In this document: piece after piece, positions 54,409 to 63,412 of the stretch
Layout: the number at the start of each line of letters is the position of its first letter
Numbering within the stretch: the first letter of the stretch is position 1
Source: an uncultured Croceicoccus sp.
GTDB taxonomy: Bacteria > Pseudomonadota > Alphaproteobacteria > Sphingomonadales > Sphingomonadaceae
DNA: 64,000 bases
Reading direction: 5' to 3'
NCBI RefSeq assembly: GCF_947496385.1
Contig: NZ_CANMCP010000002.1
Coordinates: 1 to 64,000 of the forward strand
Translations under genes and position numbers: made by a program
The notes under the pieces: generated by a model
Seen by the model: only the letters and a program-made list of their open reading frames with translations
Database searches by the model: none
What the model was told of the DNA's origin: nothing

Positions 54409-55743
54409 TCAGCTGCGCGGCATCAGGTCGAGCGCCGCGGCGGCCAGCGCCTCCGCCCCGGTGGCGATGACGGCCTCCGCATCGGGTGCCCAGAACGGGC
54501 TGTGCAGCGAAGGGAGCTGCGCCGTTCCCGCCTGGGCGGCCTCCCAGCGGTCCATCGGCACCCCGCCGACCCAGAAGATCAGCGATTCAATCTCGTCCGG
54601 GGCTGCGCGTCGGTAACGGCTGAAATCCTCGCCGCCCATCGTGGCGGGTTCCTCGACCACGCGTTCGGCACCGAAACGCGTTTCGAAAAGGCCTGCCATG
54701 CGGGTCGCGAGGGCGGGATCGTTGTAGGTCGCGGGCGTGAACTGATCCGCGAGCGTGACGGTCGGCATCCTGTCCTCCGGCATGCCGGCGGCGATGGCCT
54801 CCCCGCGCACGATGCGGCGTATCCCGTCGAGCAGGCCCTGGCGGCTTTCATCGCCATAGCTGCGCACGGTAAGCTGCAATTTCGCCTCGTCCGAAATGAT
54901 GTTGTGCTTCGACCCGGCGTGGATGGAGCCGACGGTGACGACGGCCGGATCCTGCGGGTCCTGCTCCCGGCTGACCAGCGTCTGGAGCCGCATGACGATG
55001 CTGCTCGCCAGCACGATGGGGTCCTTCGTCATGTGCGGATAGGCGCCGTGCCCGCCGATGCCCGGCACGGTGATGTCGACGCTGTCCACATTGGCGAGCG
55101 CGTAGCCCGGGGAATAGCCCACGACCCCTGCGGGAAGCGCGGCGGCGTCGTGAAACGCGATGGCATAGTCGGGCTGACCGAACCGGTCGTACAGCCCGTC
55201 GTCGAGCATGGCGGCCGCCCCCTCGCCCACTTCCTCGCCCGGTTGCGCGACGAGCATCAGCGTGCCCGACCATTCGGAACGCCGCTCCGCCAGAAGGCGC
55301 GCCGCCCCGATCAGGCCGGTCATGTGCGTATCGTGGCCGCAGGCATGCATCACGCCGCTTTCCACGCCGGACCGCGCCGTCGCGGTGACCTCCGACGCGA
55401 ACGGAAGCCCCGTCTGCTCCCGCACCGGCAGGCCGTCCATGTCGGCGCGCAGCAGTACCACCGGGCCGGGACCGTTCTTCATAATGCCGACCACGCCGGT
55501 CTGCCCGACATTTTCCGTTACCTCATAGCCAAGCTCGCGCATGAGGCCCGCCATCTTCGCCGCGGTCCGGGTTTCCTGCATCGACAATTCGGGATGCGCG
55601 TGGAGATCGCGATAAAGCGCCATGAGGCCGGGCATGTCGCCTTGAAGATCGTCGGAGAGCGTATCGGCCCATGCCACGCCGGGCAGCGTCAGGCCGAGAG
55701 CGGCGGAAAGCGAAAGCGCGCGAAGCGTGGATCGTATGGTCAT
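54409..55743 (-). CDS. Exported M20-family amidohydrolase
   Basis: This 444-residue metallopeptidase-like amidohydrolase is of the hippurate hydrolase/IAA-amino-acid hydrolase type. A signal peptide (LSLSAALGLTLPGVAWA) places it in the periplasm. Zinc ligands and the catalytic Glu appear in MHACGHDTHMTGLIGAARLL, LMLVAQPGEEVGEGA and AIAFHDAAALP. A lid domain contains ITVPGIGGHGAYPHMTKDPI. The last His/Glu are near VVEEPATMGGEDFSRY. The ATG at 55743 is chosen for the signal peptide; open frame continues to 56025 without support. It probably cleaves an N-acyl amino acid or dipeptide. Confidence 0.92.
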   Translation of the reverse strand: MTIRSTLRALSLSAALGLTLPGVAWADTLSDDLQGDMPGLMALYRDLHAHPELSMQETRTAAKMAGLMRELGYEVTENVGQTGVVGIMKNGPGPVVLLRADMDGLPVREQTGLPFASEVTATARSGVESGVMHACGHDTHMTGLIGAARLLAERRSEWSGTLMLVAQPGEEVGEGAAAMLDDGLYDRFGQPDYAIAFHDAAALPAGVVGYSPGYALANVDSVDITVPGIGGHGAYPHMTKDPIVLASSIVMRLQTLVSREQDPQDPAVVTVGSIHAGSKHNIISDEAKLQLTVRSYGDESRQGLLDGIRRIVRGEAIAAGMPEDRMPTVTLADQFTPATYNDPALATRMAGLFETRFGAERVVEEPATMGGEDFSRYRRAAPDEIESLIFWVGGVPMDRWEAAQAGTAQLPSLHSPFWAPDAEAVIATGAEALAAAALDLMPRS

Positions 55744-56017
55744 GCGTGCCACCTTACCGCGATTGCGCCGCCCCGCAATCCGATTTTGCCGTCCGTTCCG
55801 GCGTGCGCATGGCGGGTGGGACAAACCCTTGTATCGCCTTTCGAAATCCCGTGTCGCGCCGCTTCTTCGCCCAAATGGCGCAGCGTTGCGACGAACCGCG
55901 AAACAAATCAATCGGTTCAGCCGTTTAAACACCATACAATCCGCTGAAACGCGGGAAAGACGAACGGATAGCAATATTCGTCCACGTCTTTCATGACACA
56001 GTAAAAGGAGACACCCC

Positions 56018-56839
56018 ATGGCCAACCGTTATGACAACGAGCGCAGGAATGAACGCAATCGCAGCTACAGCCGCGATTACGACCGTTTCGACGACCGTCA
56101 GCAGCAGCAATTCGAATCCGGCAATTACGGTGCGGAGCGCGGATACGGTCAGCAGGGCAGCTATGACGATGGTTACCGTCAAATGGACAATGATTACGGC
56201 CGCGATGACTTCGAAAGCTACGGCCGTGACGACATGACGCGCCGCGGCGGACGTGACATGAACGACCGGAGCGGAGCACGCACAGCGGGCGATCCCATGC
56301 GTTACGACAACCGCGGCGACCGTTTCGGCAGCTTCAATTCGAACGATTATGGCGGCCGCGATTTCGAGCGTGTGCAGAACCGCGGATATGGCAGCGGCAG
56401 CTATGGCAGCGGGGGCGGCTCCTATGCCGGGACGATGGGCCACAACCGCCGCAGGAACGAGGAACGCGGTTTCTTCGACAAGGCGGGCGACGAAATCGCC
56501 AGCTGGTTCGGCGACGAGGATGCCGAACGCCGCCGGGAGCGCGACCATACCGGGCGCGGACCAGCGAATTACAAGCGTTCGGACGAGCGTATCCTCGAAG
56601 ATGCCTGCGACCGGCTGACCGATGACTGGGGCGTCGACGCGTCCGAGATTACCGTCACCGTACAGGATGCCGAGGTCACGCTCGACGGATCGGTCGAGGA
56701 TCGTCGCGGCAAGCGCCGGGCAGAGGATTGCGTCCACGACATCTCCGGCGTGCGCCATGTGCAGAACAACCTGCGCGTGACGGAACTGGACCGGCGATAC
56801 GACCGGACCCGGACGGCGGAAGAAACCTCCGCATCCTGA
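56018..56839 (+). CDS. SWFGD/BON-domain protein with disordered N-terminus
   Basis: This 273-residue protein begins with about 140 residues of low complexity rich in Arg, Asp, Tyr, Gly, Ser and Asn (repeated RDD, YGSGS and NRGY-like units). A GFFDKAGDEIASWFGDEDA motif (SWFGD) follows, then a BON domain (ILEDACDRLTDDWGVDASEI, VTLDGSVEDRRGKRRAEDCV, HDISGVRHVQNNLRV). BON domains bind phospholipid or other ligands and occur in osmotic-stress proteins. No signal peptide is seen. An excellent ribosome site (AAAAGGAG) and a strong terminator frame the gene as monocistronic. High expression under stress is inferred. Confidence 0.88.
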   Translation: MANRYDNERRNERNRSYSRDYDRFDDRQQQQFESGNYGAERGYGQQGSYDDGYRQMDNDYGRDDFESYGRDDMTRRGGRDMNDRSGARTAGDPMRYDNRGDRFGSFNSNDYGGRDFERVQNRGYGSGSYGSGGGSYAGTMGHNRRRNEERGFFDKAGDEIASWFGDEDAERRRERDHTGRGPANYKRSDERILEDACDRLTDDWGVDASEITVTVQDAEVTLDGSVEDRRGKRRAEDCVHDISGVRHVQNNLRVTELDRRYDRTRTAEETSAS

Positions 56840-56861
56840 TCCCTTCGGATGACGAGATCAA

Positions 56862-56892
56862 AGGCCCTGCCCATCACGGCGGGGCCTTTTTT
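56862..56892 (+). terminator. Rho-independent terminator after the BON gene
   Basis: Bases 56862-56871 pair with 56878-56887 (10 bp with one G-T wobble, 6-nt loop), followed by six T. It lies 22 nt after the stop codon. Confidence 0.92.
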
Positions 56893-57047
56893 CGTGACGG
56901 ACGGGTCACACGGGCAGCGCCGTGCCGACAGGATTGCGAAGGAGGCGCTTGCCGCGCATGGCGAACTTGTCCATTCCTGCCCCGCACACGACAGGCGCCG
57001 GCAAAATGCGCGGTCCGCGTGCCGGCGCAGGACAGGAACACCATAGG

Positions 57048-59126
57048 ATGGACGAAGCGATGAACCACAGCACCGAGACGGACCATGCGTTTTTCTCGCT
57101 CCATCGCCATGGTTTCATCCGCGCGGCGACGAGCACGCCGAAGGTTCGCACGGCGGACATCGACTTTAACCGCGACGCGATATTGAAGGAGGCGAAACGG
57201 GCGCATGACGCACATGTCGACCTGCTCGTCTTTCCCGAATTGTGCCTGACGTCCTATGCCATCGACGATCTGCACATGCAGACGGCATTGCTCGACGCGG
57301 TGGAGCGCGCGCTCGGCGAGATCGCGGAGGCCAGCGCGGAGCTGTCGCCGGTGCTGATGGTGGGGGCGGCGCTTCGCCACGAGGGGCGCATCTACAATTG
57401 CGCGATTCCCGTGGCGAGGGGACGCATTCTGGGCGCGGTGCCGAAAAGCTTCCTGCCCAATTACCGAGAATTCTACGAAAAACGCTGGTTCGCGCATGGC
57501 CGCAATATCACCGGTCAGCATATCACGATCGGCGAAACGCGCGTTCCGTTCGGCACCGATCTGATCTTCGCGGCGACCGACATCCCATCCTTCAAGCTGT
57601 TCGCCGAAATCTGCGAGGATTTCTGGGCGGCCAGCCCGCCCTCCACGACCGGCGCCCTTGCTGGCGCGACGGTCATCGCCAATCTGTCGGCAAGCAACAT
57701 CACCATCGGCAAGTCGGACGAGCGCCATCTTCTGTGCCGCGCGCAATCCGCCCGGACGCAAACGGCGTATCTCTATTCCGCCGCAGGGCACGGGGAAAGC
57801 ACGACCGATCTCGCCTGGGACGGGCAGGGTATCATCTACGAACTCGGCGATCTCCTGGCAGAGAGCGAGCGTTTCTCGCTCGACGCGGAATTGTGCATTG
57901 CCGACATCGATTGCGACCGCATCGTGCAGGACCGGCAGCGGTTGCAGACCTTCAACGATGCCGCCGAACACGCCGGCCTTCCGCAGACACGCTTCCGGAC
58001 GGTGGAATTCACGCTTGGCAATGGCATGCGGGACATCGGGCTGAACCGGCCGATCCGGCGCTTTCCCTTCGTCCCCAATCGCCAGGACAAGCTCGACGAG
58101 GATTGCTTCGAGGCGTTCAATATCCAGGTCGACGGGTTGATGCGCCGGTTCGAGGCGACGGGCGGCGATACGATGGTGATCGGCATTTCGGGCGGGCTCG
58201 ATTCCACTCACGCGCTACTAGTCGCGGCGCGTGCGTGCGACCGGCTGAACCTGCCGCGCACCACCATCCGCGGCTATACCATGCCCGGTTTCGGGACCAG
58301 CGAGGGTACGAAATCGAACGCGTGGAAGCTGATGAAGGCGATCGGCATCACGGCGGAGGAGATCGACATAAAGCCCGCCGCGCGCCGCATGCTGGAGGAT
58401 ATCGGCCACCCCTTTGCCAACGGGGAGCCGGTCTATGACGTGACGTTCGAAAACGTGCAGGCGGGCCTTCGCACCGATTACCTGTTCCGGCTGGCGGGCC
58501 ATCATTCGGGGTTCGTCGTCGGGACGGGCGATCTGTCCGAACTGGCGCTGGGCTGGTGCACCTATGGCGTGGGCGACCAGATGAGCCACTACGCGGTGAA
58601 CGCCGGCGTGCCGAAGACGCTCATCCAATATCTCATCCGCTGGACCGCGCGCACCAATCAGCTCGACCATGCGGCGGATCAGGTGCTGGAGGATATTCTC
58701 TCCACGGAAATCTCCCCCGAACTCGTGCCGCAGGGCGATGATGGCGAGATCCAAAGCACGCAGAGCAAGATCGGCCCGTACGAGCTCAACGATTTCTTCC
58801 TCCACCACATCATGCGGTTCGGACAGAAGCCGTCGAAGGTCGCCTTTCTCGCCTGGCATGCGTGGCGCGATGCGGAGCGCGGGCTATGGCCGGCGGAATT
58901 TCCCGACGCGCTGAAGAACGAATACGACCTTCCCACCATTCGTAAATGGCTGGAAAAGTTCTGCTGGCGCTTCTTTCAATCGACGCAGTTCAAGCGGTCC
59001 GCCATTCCCAACGGGCCGAAAGTATCGTCGGGCGGCGCGCTTAGCCCGCGGGGCGACTGGCGCGCGCCGTCGGATTCGGTCGCCGATGTGTGGATCCGCG
59101 AACTGCGCGACAACGTACCCGAATGA
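57048..59126 (+). CDS. nadE: Glutamine-dependent NAD+ synthetase
   Basis: This protein of about 692 residues has two domains. The N-terminal nitrilase-fold glutaminase shows Glu in LLVFPELCLTSYAIDDLHMQ, Lys in PKSFLPNYREFYEKRWF and Cys in FAEICEDFWAASPP. The C-terminal ammonia-dependent NAD synthase has the PP-loop VIGISGGLDSTHALLVAARA, TGDLSELALGWCTYGVGDQM and VLEDILSTEISPELVP. It amidates nicotinic acid adenine dinucleotide using glutamine. Starts at 57048 or 57060 are both possible. Length fits the long bacterial form. It converges with fumC 11 nt away. Confidence 0.96.
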   Translation: MDEAMNHSTETDHAFFSLHRHGFIRAATSTPKVRTADIDFNRDAILKEAKRAHDAHVDLLVFPELCLTSYAIDDLHMQTALLDAVERALGEIAEASAELSPVLMVGAALRHEGRIYNCAIPVARGRILGAVPKSFLPNYREFYEKRWFAHGRNITGQHITIGETRVPFGTDLIFAATDIPSFKLFAEICEDFWAASPPSTTGALAGATVIANLSASNITIGKSDERHLLCRAQSARTQTAYLYSAAGHGESTTDLAWDGQGIIYELGDLLAESERFSLDAELCIADIDCDRIVQDRQRLQTFNDAAEHAGLPQTRFRTVEFTLGNGMRDIGLNRPIRRFPFVPNRQDKLDEDCFEAFNIQVDGLMRRFEATGGDTMVIGISGGLDSTHALLVAARACDRLNLPRTTIRGYTMPGFGTSEGTKSNAWKLMKAIGITAEEIDIKPAARRMLEDIGHPFANGEPVYDVTFENVQAGLRTDYLFRLAGHHSGFVVGTGDLSELALGWCTYGVGDQMSHYAVNAGVPKTLIQYLIRWTARTNQLDHAADQVLEDILSTEISPELVPQGDDGEIQSTQSKIGPYELNDFFLHHIMRFGQKPSKVAFLAWHAWRDAERGLWPAEFPDALKNEYDLPTIRKWLEKFCWRFFQSTQFKRSAIPNGPKVSSGGALSPRGDWRAPSDSVADVWIRELRDNVPE

Positions 59127-59137
59127 TGGGGTGAGGT

Positions 59138-60541
59138 TCAGCCCGGCTTCGTCCCCGGTTTCGTCATCGCCTCGGGCTTCACGATACGGTCGTAATCCTC
59201 GCCGGTGACATGGCCGCTGTCGATCGCGGCTTCGCGCAGGGTGATGTTGCGCGTGTGCGCGTCCTTTGCGATGGCGGCGGCCTTGTCATAGCCGATCGTC
59301 GGCGCCAGCGCCGTGACCAGCATCAGCGAGTTTTCGACCCCCTTCGCGATATTGTCCTCCCGCGGTTCGAGCCCGGCAAGCAGGTTCGTGGTAAAGCTGT
59401 TCACCGCGTCGGCCAGCAGCCGCACCGATTGCAGGAAATTATACGCCATCACCGGGCGATAGACATTGAGCTCGAACTGCCCCTGGCTCGCCGCGAAGCT
59501 GAGCGTGGCGTGATTGCCGAACACCTGCGCGCATACCTGCGTCATCGCCTCGCACTGCGTCGGGTTGACCTTTCCGGGCATGATCGAGCTGCCCGGCTCG
59601 TTCGCGGGAAGCGCCAGCTCGCCCAGCCCCGAGCGCGGCCCCGAACCGAGATAGCGGATATCGTTGGCGATCTTGAACAGGCTCGCCGCCAGCGTGTTCA
59701 GCGCCCCGTGCGCGAAGAGCAGCGCATCATGCGCGGCGAGGCTTTCGAACTTGTTGGCTGCGCTGCGGAACGGGTGGCCGGTATCCTCCGCAATGGCTTC
59801 GGCCACGCCCTCTGCAAAGCCGTCGGGTGCGTTCAGCCCGGTGCCGACCGCGGTGCCGCCCTGCGCCAGATCATAGAGCCCGCCTATCACGCTATCGACC
59901 CGAGCGATGCCGAGTTCGACCTGCCGCGCATAGCCTGAAAACTCCTGCCCCAGGGTGAGCGGGGTGGCATCCTGCGTATGGGTGCGGCCGATTTTCACGA
60001 TGCCGTCCCAATCGCGCGCTTTTCCGGCGAGGTCCTCCTGCATCGCGTGCAGCGCGGGCAGCAGCCGTTCGGCGATTTCGGTGACGGCGGCGATATTGAT
60101 GGCGGTGGGAAACGTGTCGTTCGACGATTGCGACATGTTGACGTGATCATTGGGATGCACCGGCGATTTTTCGCCCGGTTTCCCGCCCAGCATCACGTTC
60201 GCGCGGTTCGAGATGACCTCGTTCGCATTCATGTTGCTTTGCGTGCCGGACCCCGTTTGCCACACGACGAGCGGGAATTCGGCATCGAGATCGCCCGACA
60301 CGACCTCGTCCGCGGCGCGGATGATGGCGCTCGCCAGATCGGCATCCAGCAGGCCGAGATCGCGATTGGTCCGCGCCGCCGCCCGTTTCACGATGCCCAG
60401 CGCGCGCGTCACGGGCCGCGGCATCACCTCCTCGCCAATGCGGAAATTTTCGCGGGAACGCTGCGTCTGCGCGCCCCAGAGCCGGTCTGCCGGAACGTCG
60501 ATCGCGCCCATGGTGTCGGTTTCGCTGCGTGTCTCGGTCAT
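59138..60541 (-). CDS. fumC: Class II fumarate hydratase
   Basis: This 467-residue FumC interconverts fumarate and malate in the citric acid cycle without an iron-sulfur cluster. The signature [17 protein letters not shown] (about 317-333) carries the catalytic Ser loop. [37 protein letters not shown] and [20 protein letters not shown] (catalytic His) are standard, and [14 protein letters not shown] lies near the start. The ATG at 60541 gives the usual length; upstream open frame is shadow. Confidence 0.98.
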   Translation of the reverse strand: MTETRSETDTMGAIDVPADRLWGAQTQRSRENFRIGEEVMPRPVTRALGIVKRAAARTNRDLGLLDADLASAIIRAADEVVSGDLDAEFPLVVWQTGSGTQSNMNANEVISNRANVMLGGKPGEKSPVHPNDHVNMSQSSNDTFPTAINIAAVTEIAERLLPALHAMQEDLAGKARDWDGIVKIGRTHTQDATPLTLGQEFSGYARQVELGIARVDSVIGGLYDLAQGGTAVGTGLNAPDGFAEGVAEAIAEDTGHPFRSAANKFESLAAHDALLFAHGALNTLAASLFKIANDIRYLGSGPRSGLGELALPANEPGSSIMPGKVNPTQCEAMTQVCAQVFGNHATLSFAASQGQFELNVYRPVMAYNFLQSVRLLADAVNSFTTNLLAGLEPREDNIAKGVENSLMLVTALAPTIGYDKAAAIAKDAHTRNITLREAAIDSGHVTGEDYDRIVKPEAMTKPGTKPG

Positions 60542-60744
60542 GGCTGCTGTGGCCCCTTTCGTCGGATGCTTTCGTTCTGGGCAACAAGCCGCCCCCGCCC
60601 CGTGTTCCCCGGTGGCCGCGCCGATCCGCCGCCCGGCGCGATCATGCCGCACGCCCCGTCGCACCCACGGGGCGCCCTGACCGACGGGCGGAACACGATG
60701 GCGGCGGGGCGGCTTCTATGGATAACAGGCATCGGAGATTCCAC

Positions 60745-61401
60745 ATGAAATCGGACAACAGGGAACTGGGCGCGCTGGCCGGGGCGGGCATCGCGCTTGG
60801 CGCGGCGGCAGTCGGCGCATGGCTTTCCACGCGAGAGAAGAAGCACCACCCCGACAGCGCGCCGGGATGGACGCAGCGCCGCAATTTCGGCGATTACGAG
60901 GTCGTCGGCCGCACTGTCACCATCCGCAAGCCGCGCACGGAGCTTTTCGCGTTCTGGCGGGAGTTTCAGAACCTCCCCCAATTCATGGAAAACGTCGAGA
61001 AAATCACGCCCAAGGGAAGCGGCGGCCGCGCCGTGTGGACCATAAAGGCGCCCGCCGGACAGTCCGTCGACATCGAAACCGAAATCGCGCGCGAGGAACA
61101 GGACACGCTCATCGCGTGGCGCTCGGTCGAAGGGTCGGACATCGACACCGAAGGGCGCGTCACCTTCGAGGATGCGCCCGGCGAACGCGGCACCCGCGTC
61201 TCGCTCCTCATCGCGTACAAGGCGCCGGGCGGCAAGGTCGGCCAGGCCATTGCCAAGCTGTTCATGCGCGAACCCGAGGTGCAGGCGCGCCACGATCTCA
61301 AACGCTTCAAGATGCTGATGGAAACCGGCGAAGTCAGCACCAGCGCGCGCCGCAAGGATCAGACCCGCGCCGCCCAATATCAGCAGGAGAATGCACGATG
61401 A
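60745..61401 (+). CDS. SRPBCC family membrane-associated protein
   Basis: This 218-residue protein has an N-terminal hydrophobic Gly/Ala segment (LGALAGAGIALGAAAVGAWL). A START-like SRPBCC (polyketide cyclase/DUF2892-linked) domain follows: RTVTIRKPRTELFAFWREFQ, NLPQFMENVEKITPKGSGGR, AVWTIKAPAGQSVDIETEIA, LIAWRSVEGSDIDTEGRVTF and RTRVSLLI-like TRVSLLIAYKAPGGKVG. The fold makes a hydrophobic ligand pocket; the ligand is unknown. GGAG lies 8 nt before the ATG at 60745. Its stop overlaps the dehydrogenase ATG (ATGA), making an operon with the ADH and SDR genes. The same trio is common in alphaproteobacteria. Confidence 0.88.
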   Translation: MKSDNRELGALAGAGIALGAAAVGAWLSTREKKHHPDSAPGWTQRRNFGDYEVVGRTVTIRKPRTELFAFWREFQNLPQFMENVEKITPKGSGGRAVWTIKAPAGQSVDIETEIAREEQDTLIAWRSVEGSDIDTEGRVTFEDAPGERGTRVSLLIAYKAPGGKVGQAIAKLFMREPEVQARHDLKRFKMLMETGEVSTSARRKDQTRAAQYQQENAR

Positions 61402-62579
61402 AGGCCCTCACCTGGCATGGAAAGCACGACGTGCGCGTCGATACCGTCGACGACCCCGAAATCGTGAACAGCCGCGACGCCATCATCAAGGTCACGAGCA
61501 CCGCGATCTGCGGCTCCGACCTCCACCTTTACGACGGGGTCATCCCGATGGTGCAGTCGGGCGACATCCTCGGCCATGAATTCATGGGCGAGGTCGTGGA
61601 AACCGGCGCCAACAGCACGTTGAAGAAAGGGCAGCGCGTCGTCGTTCCCTTCACCATTTCGTGCGGCGGCTGTTTCCACTGCAATATCAAGCAATACAGC
61701 TGCTGTGAAAATTCCAACCCGGCGGAGAAACAGGACGCATCGGCGACGCTTTACGGCCACCCGATGGCGGGGCTGTTCGGCTATTCCCACCTCACCGGAG
61801 GATATTCCGGCGGGCAGGCGGAATATGTCCGCGTGCCCTACTCCGATTTCGGGCCGATCGTCGTTCCCGACCATCTCGACGATGAGAAGGTGCTCTTCCT
61901 GTCCGACATTCTGCCGACCGGCTGGATGGGGGCGGAAAATGCGGAGATCAATCCCGACGATACGGTCGCGGTGTGGGGCTGCGGCCCGGTCGGGCTGTTC
62001 GCCATTCAGTCGGCCATCGTGATGGGCGCATCGAAGGTGATCGCCATCGATCATTATCCCCATCGGCTGGAGCTTGCGAAAAAGCTGGGCGCCGACACGA
62101 TCAATTTCCGCGAAACCGACGTGCGCGAAGCCTTGATGGAAATGTCGGGCGGGATCGGCGTGGACGCGGTGATCGACGCCGTCGGCATGGAGGCGCACGG
62201 CTTTGCCTATGACAACATGATGGACATGGTGAAGCAGACCGTGGGCATCGGTGCCGACCGGGCGAGCGCGTTGAAACAGGCGATCCTGGCCGTGCGTCCG
62301 GGCGGGCGCGTGTCGATCCCCGGCGTCTATGGCGGGATGACCGACAAATGGCCGCTGGGCGCGATGATGGAAAAAGGGCTGCAACTGCGCGGCGGGCAGA
62401 CGCACGTGCAACGCTATACCAAGGATCTCCTCGACAAGATCGAGGACGGCACGCTCGACACCACCTTCCTCATTTCCCATCGCCTGCCGCTCACCCAGGC
62501 GGCGGACGGCTACAAGAATTTTCACGACAATCAGAACGAATGGACGAAAGTCGTCCTCAAACCCGGAATGGAGGCCTGA
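61398..62579 (+). CDS. Zinc-dependent alcohol dehydrogenase, formaldehyde-dehydrogenase-like
   Basis: This 393-residue medium-chain dehydrogenase has catalytic-zinc ligands in TAICGSDLHLYDG and ILGHEFMGEV. The structural-zinc cysteines lie in FTISCGGCFHCNIKQYSCCE (about 90-109), and the Rossmann motif VWGCGPVGLFAIQSA is near 191-205. HRLPLTQAADGYKNFHDNQ near the end parallels the homologue at 2741-3880. The two differ in the central insert, so they are paralogues rather than a recent duplication. It is coupled to the SRPBCC gene in front and lies 2 nt before the SDR gene. An alcohol or aldehyde substrate is expected. Confidence 0.93.
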   Translation: MKALTWHGKHDVRVDTVDDPEIVNSRDAIIKVTSTAICGSDLHLYDGVIPMVQSGDILGHEFMGEVVETGANSTLKKGQRVVVPFTISCGGCFHCNIKQYSCCENSNPAEKQDASATLYGHPMAGLFGYSHLTGGYSGGQAEYVRVPYSDFGPIVVPDHLDDEKVLFLSDILPTGWMGAENAEINPDDTVAVWGCGPVGLFAIQSAIVMGASKVIAIDHYPHRLELAKKLGADTINFRETDVREALMEMSGGIGVDAVIDAVGMEAHGFAYDNMMDMVKQTVGIGADRASALKQAILAVRPGGRVSIPGVYGGMTDKWPLGAMMEKGLQLRGGQTHVQRYTKDLLDKIEDGTLDTTFLISHRLPLTQAADGYKNFHDNQNEWTKVVLKPGMEA

Positions 62580-62581
62580 TC

Positions 62582-63385
62582 ATGGCGAAGGACATCGACA
62601 AATTGCACGGGCTGGTGGTGATCACCGGCGCGTCGAGCGGGATCGGGCAGGAGCTGGCGAAGCTTGCGGCGAAGGACGGCTGCGACCTGATCCTCGCCGC
62701 GGACCGCGACATGGGCGAGACCGAGGCCATCGTGAAGCAGCATGGCGCCGCGTCGGTCGCGACCGTCATGGGCGACCTTGCCACGCGGGACGGGATCATG
62801 GCGCTGATGACCGAAATCGGCGACAGGCCGGTGGACTTCCTGCTCGCGAATGCAGGGCACGGGCTGGGGCACGCCTTCCTCGATCAGGAGTGGAAGGACA
62901 TCGCGCATGTCATCCACACCAATATCACCGGCACCACGGCGCTGATCTACTATATCGGCAAGCGGATGCGCGAACGCGATGCGGGGCGGATCCTCGTCAC
63001 CGGGTCCATCGCGGGCCATTTGCCCGGCGCGTATCAGCTCGTCTATAATTCGACGAAGGCCTATATCGACGATTTCTGTTTCGGCCTTCGCAACGAGTTG
63101 AAGGACACCAATGTCACGATCAGCTGCCTGATGCCCGGCGTGACCGATACGCAGTTCTTCGACCGCGCGAACATGGAAGATACAGGTGCCGGACAGTCCG
63201 ACAGCAAGTCCGACCCCGCCAAGGTGGCGAAGGATGGGTACGAGGCCCTGCTCGAAGGGGACGCGCATGTGGTGTCGGGCTTCATGAACAAGGTTCAGGA
63301 CGTGTTCGCCAATGTCATTCCCGATACGATGCTGGCCGAAATGCACCGCAAGATGGCCAAGCCCAAAAAGGAACACGCCGATTGA
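62582..63385 (+). CDS. Short-chain dehydrogenase/reductase (SDR)
   Basis: This 267-residue SDR has VVITGASSGIGQELAKLAAK (cofactor motif about 12-31), LLANAGHG (instead of NNAG), the catalytic Ser in RILVTGSIAGHLPG and YNSTKAYIDDFCFGL (Tyr and Lys). LMPGVTDTQFFDRANME and a C-terminal LAEMHRKMAKPKK resemble the DltE/YqjQ-like group. It lies 2 nt after the dehydrogenase gene, so SRPBCC, ADH and SDR form one operon. The substrate is unknown. Confidence 0.92.
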   Translation: MAKDIDKLHGLVVITGASSGIGQELAKLAAKDGCDLILAADRDMGETEAIVKQHGAASVATVMGDLATRDGIMALMTEIGDRPVDFLLANAGHGLGHAFLDQEWKDIAHVIHTNITGTTALIYYIGKRMRERDAGRILVTGSIAGHLPGAYQLVYNSTKAYIDDFCFGLRNELKDTNVTISCLMPGVTDTQFFDRANMEDTGAGQSDSKSDPAKVAKDGYEALLEGDAHVVSGFMNKVQDVFANVIPDTMLAEMHRKMAKPKKEHAD

Positions 63386-63412
63386 CGCAGTCTCCGCCAT
63401 GATCGCACCCCG

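Noticed and set aside
55891-55930. EcfG-type general-stress promoter before the BON gene (GAAC ... GTT)
   Set aside because: Spacing between the two elements does not fit the known consensus convincingly.
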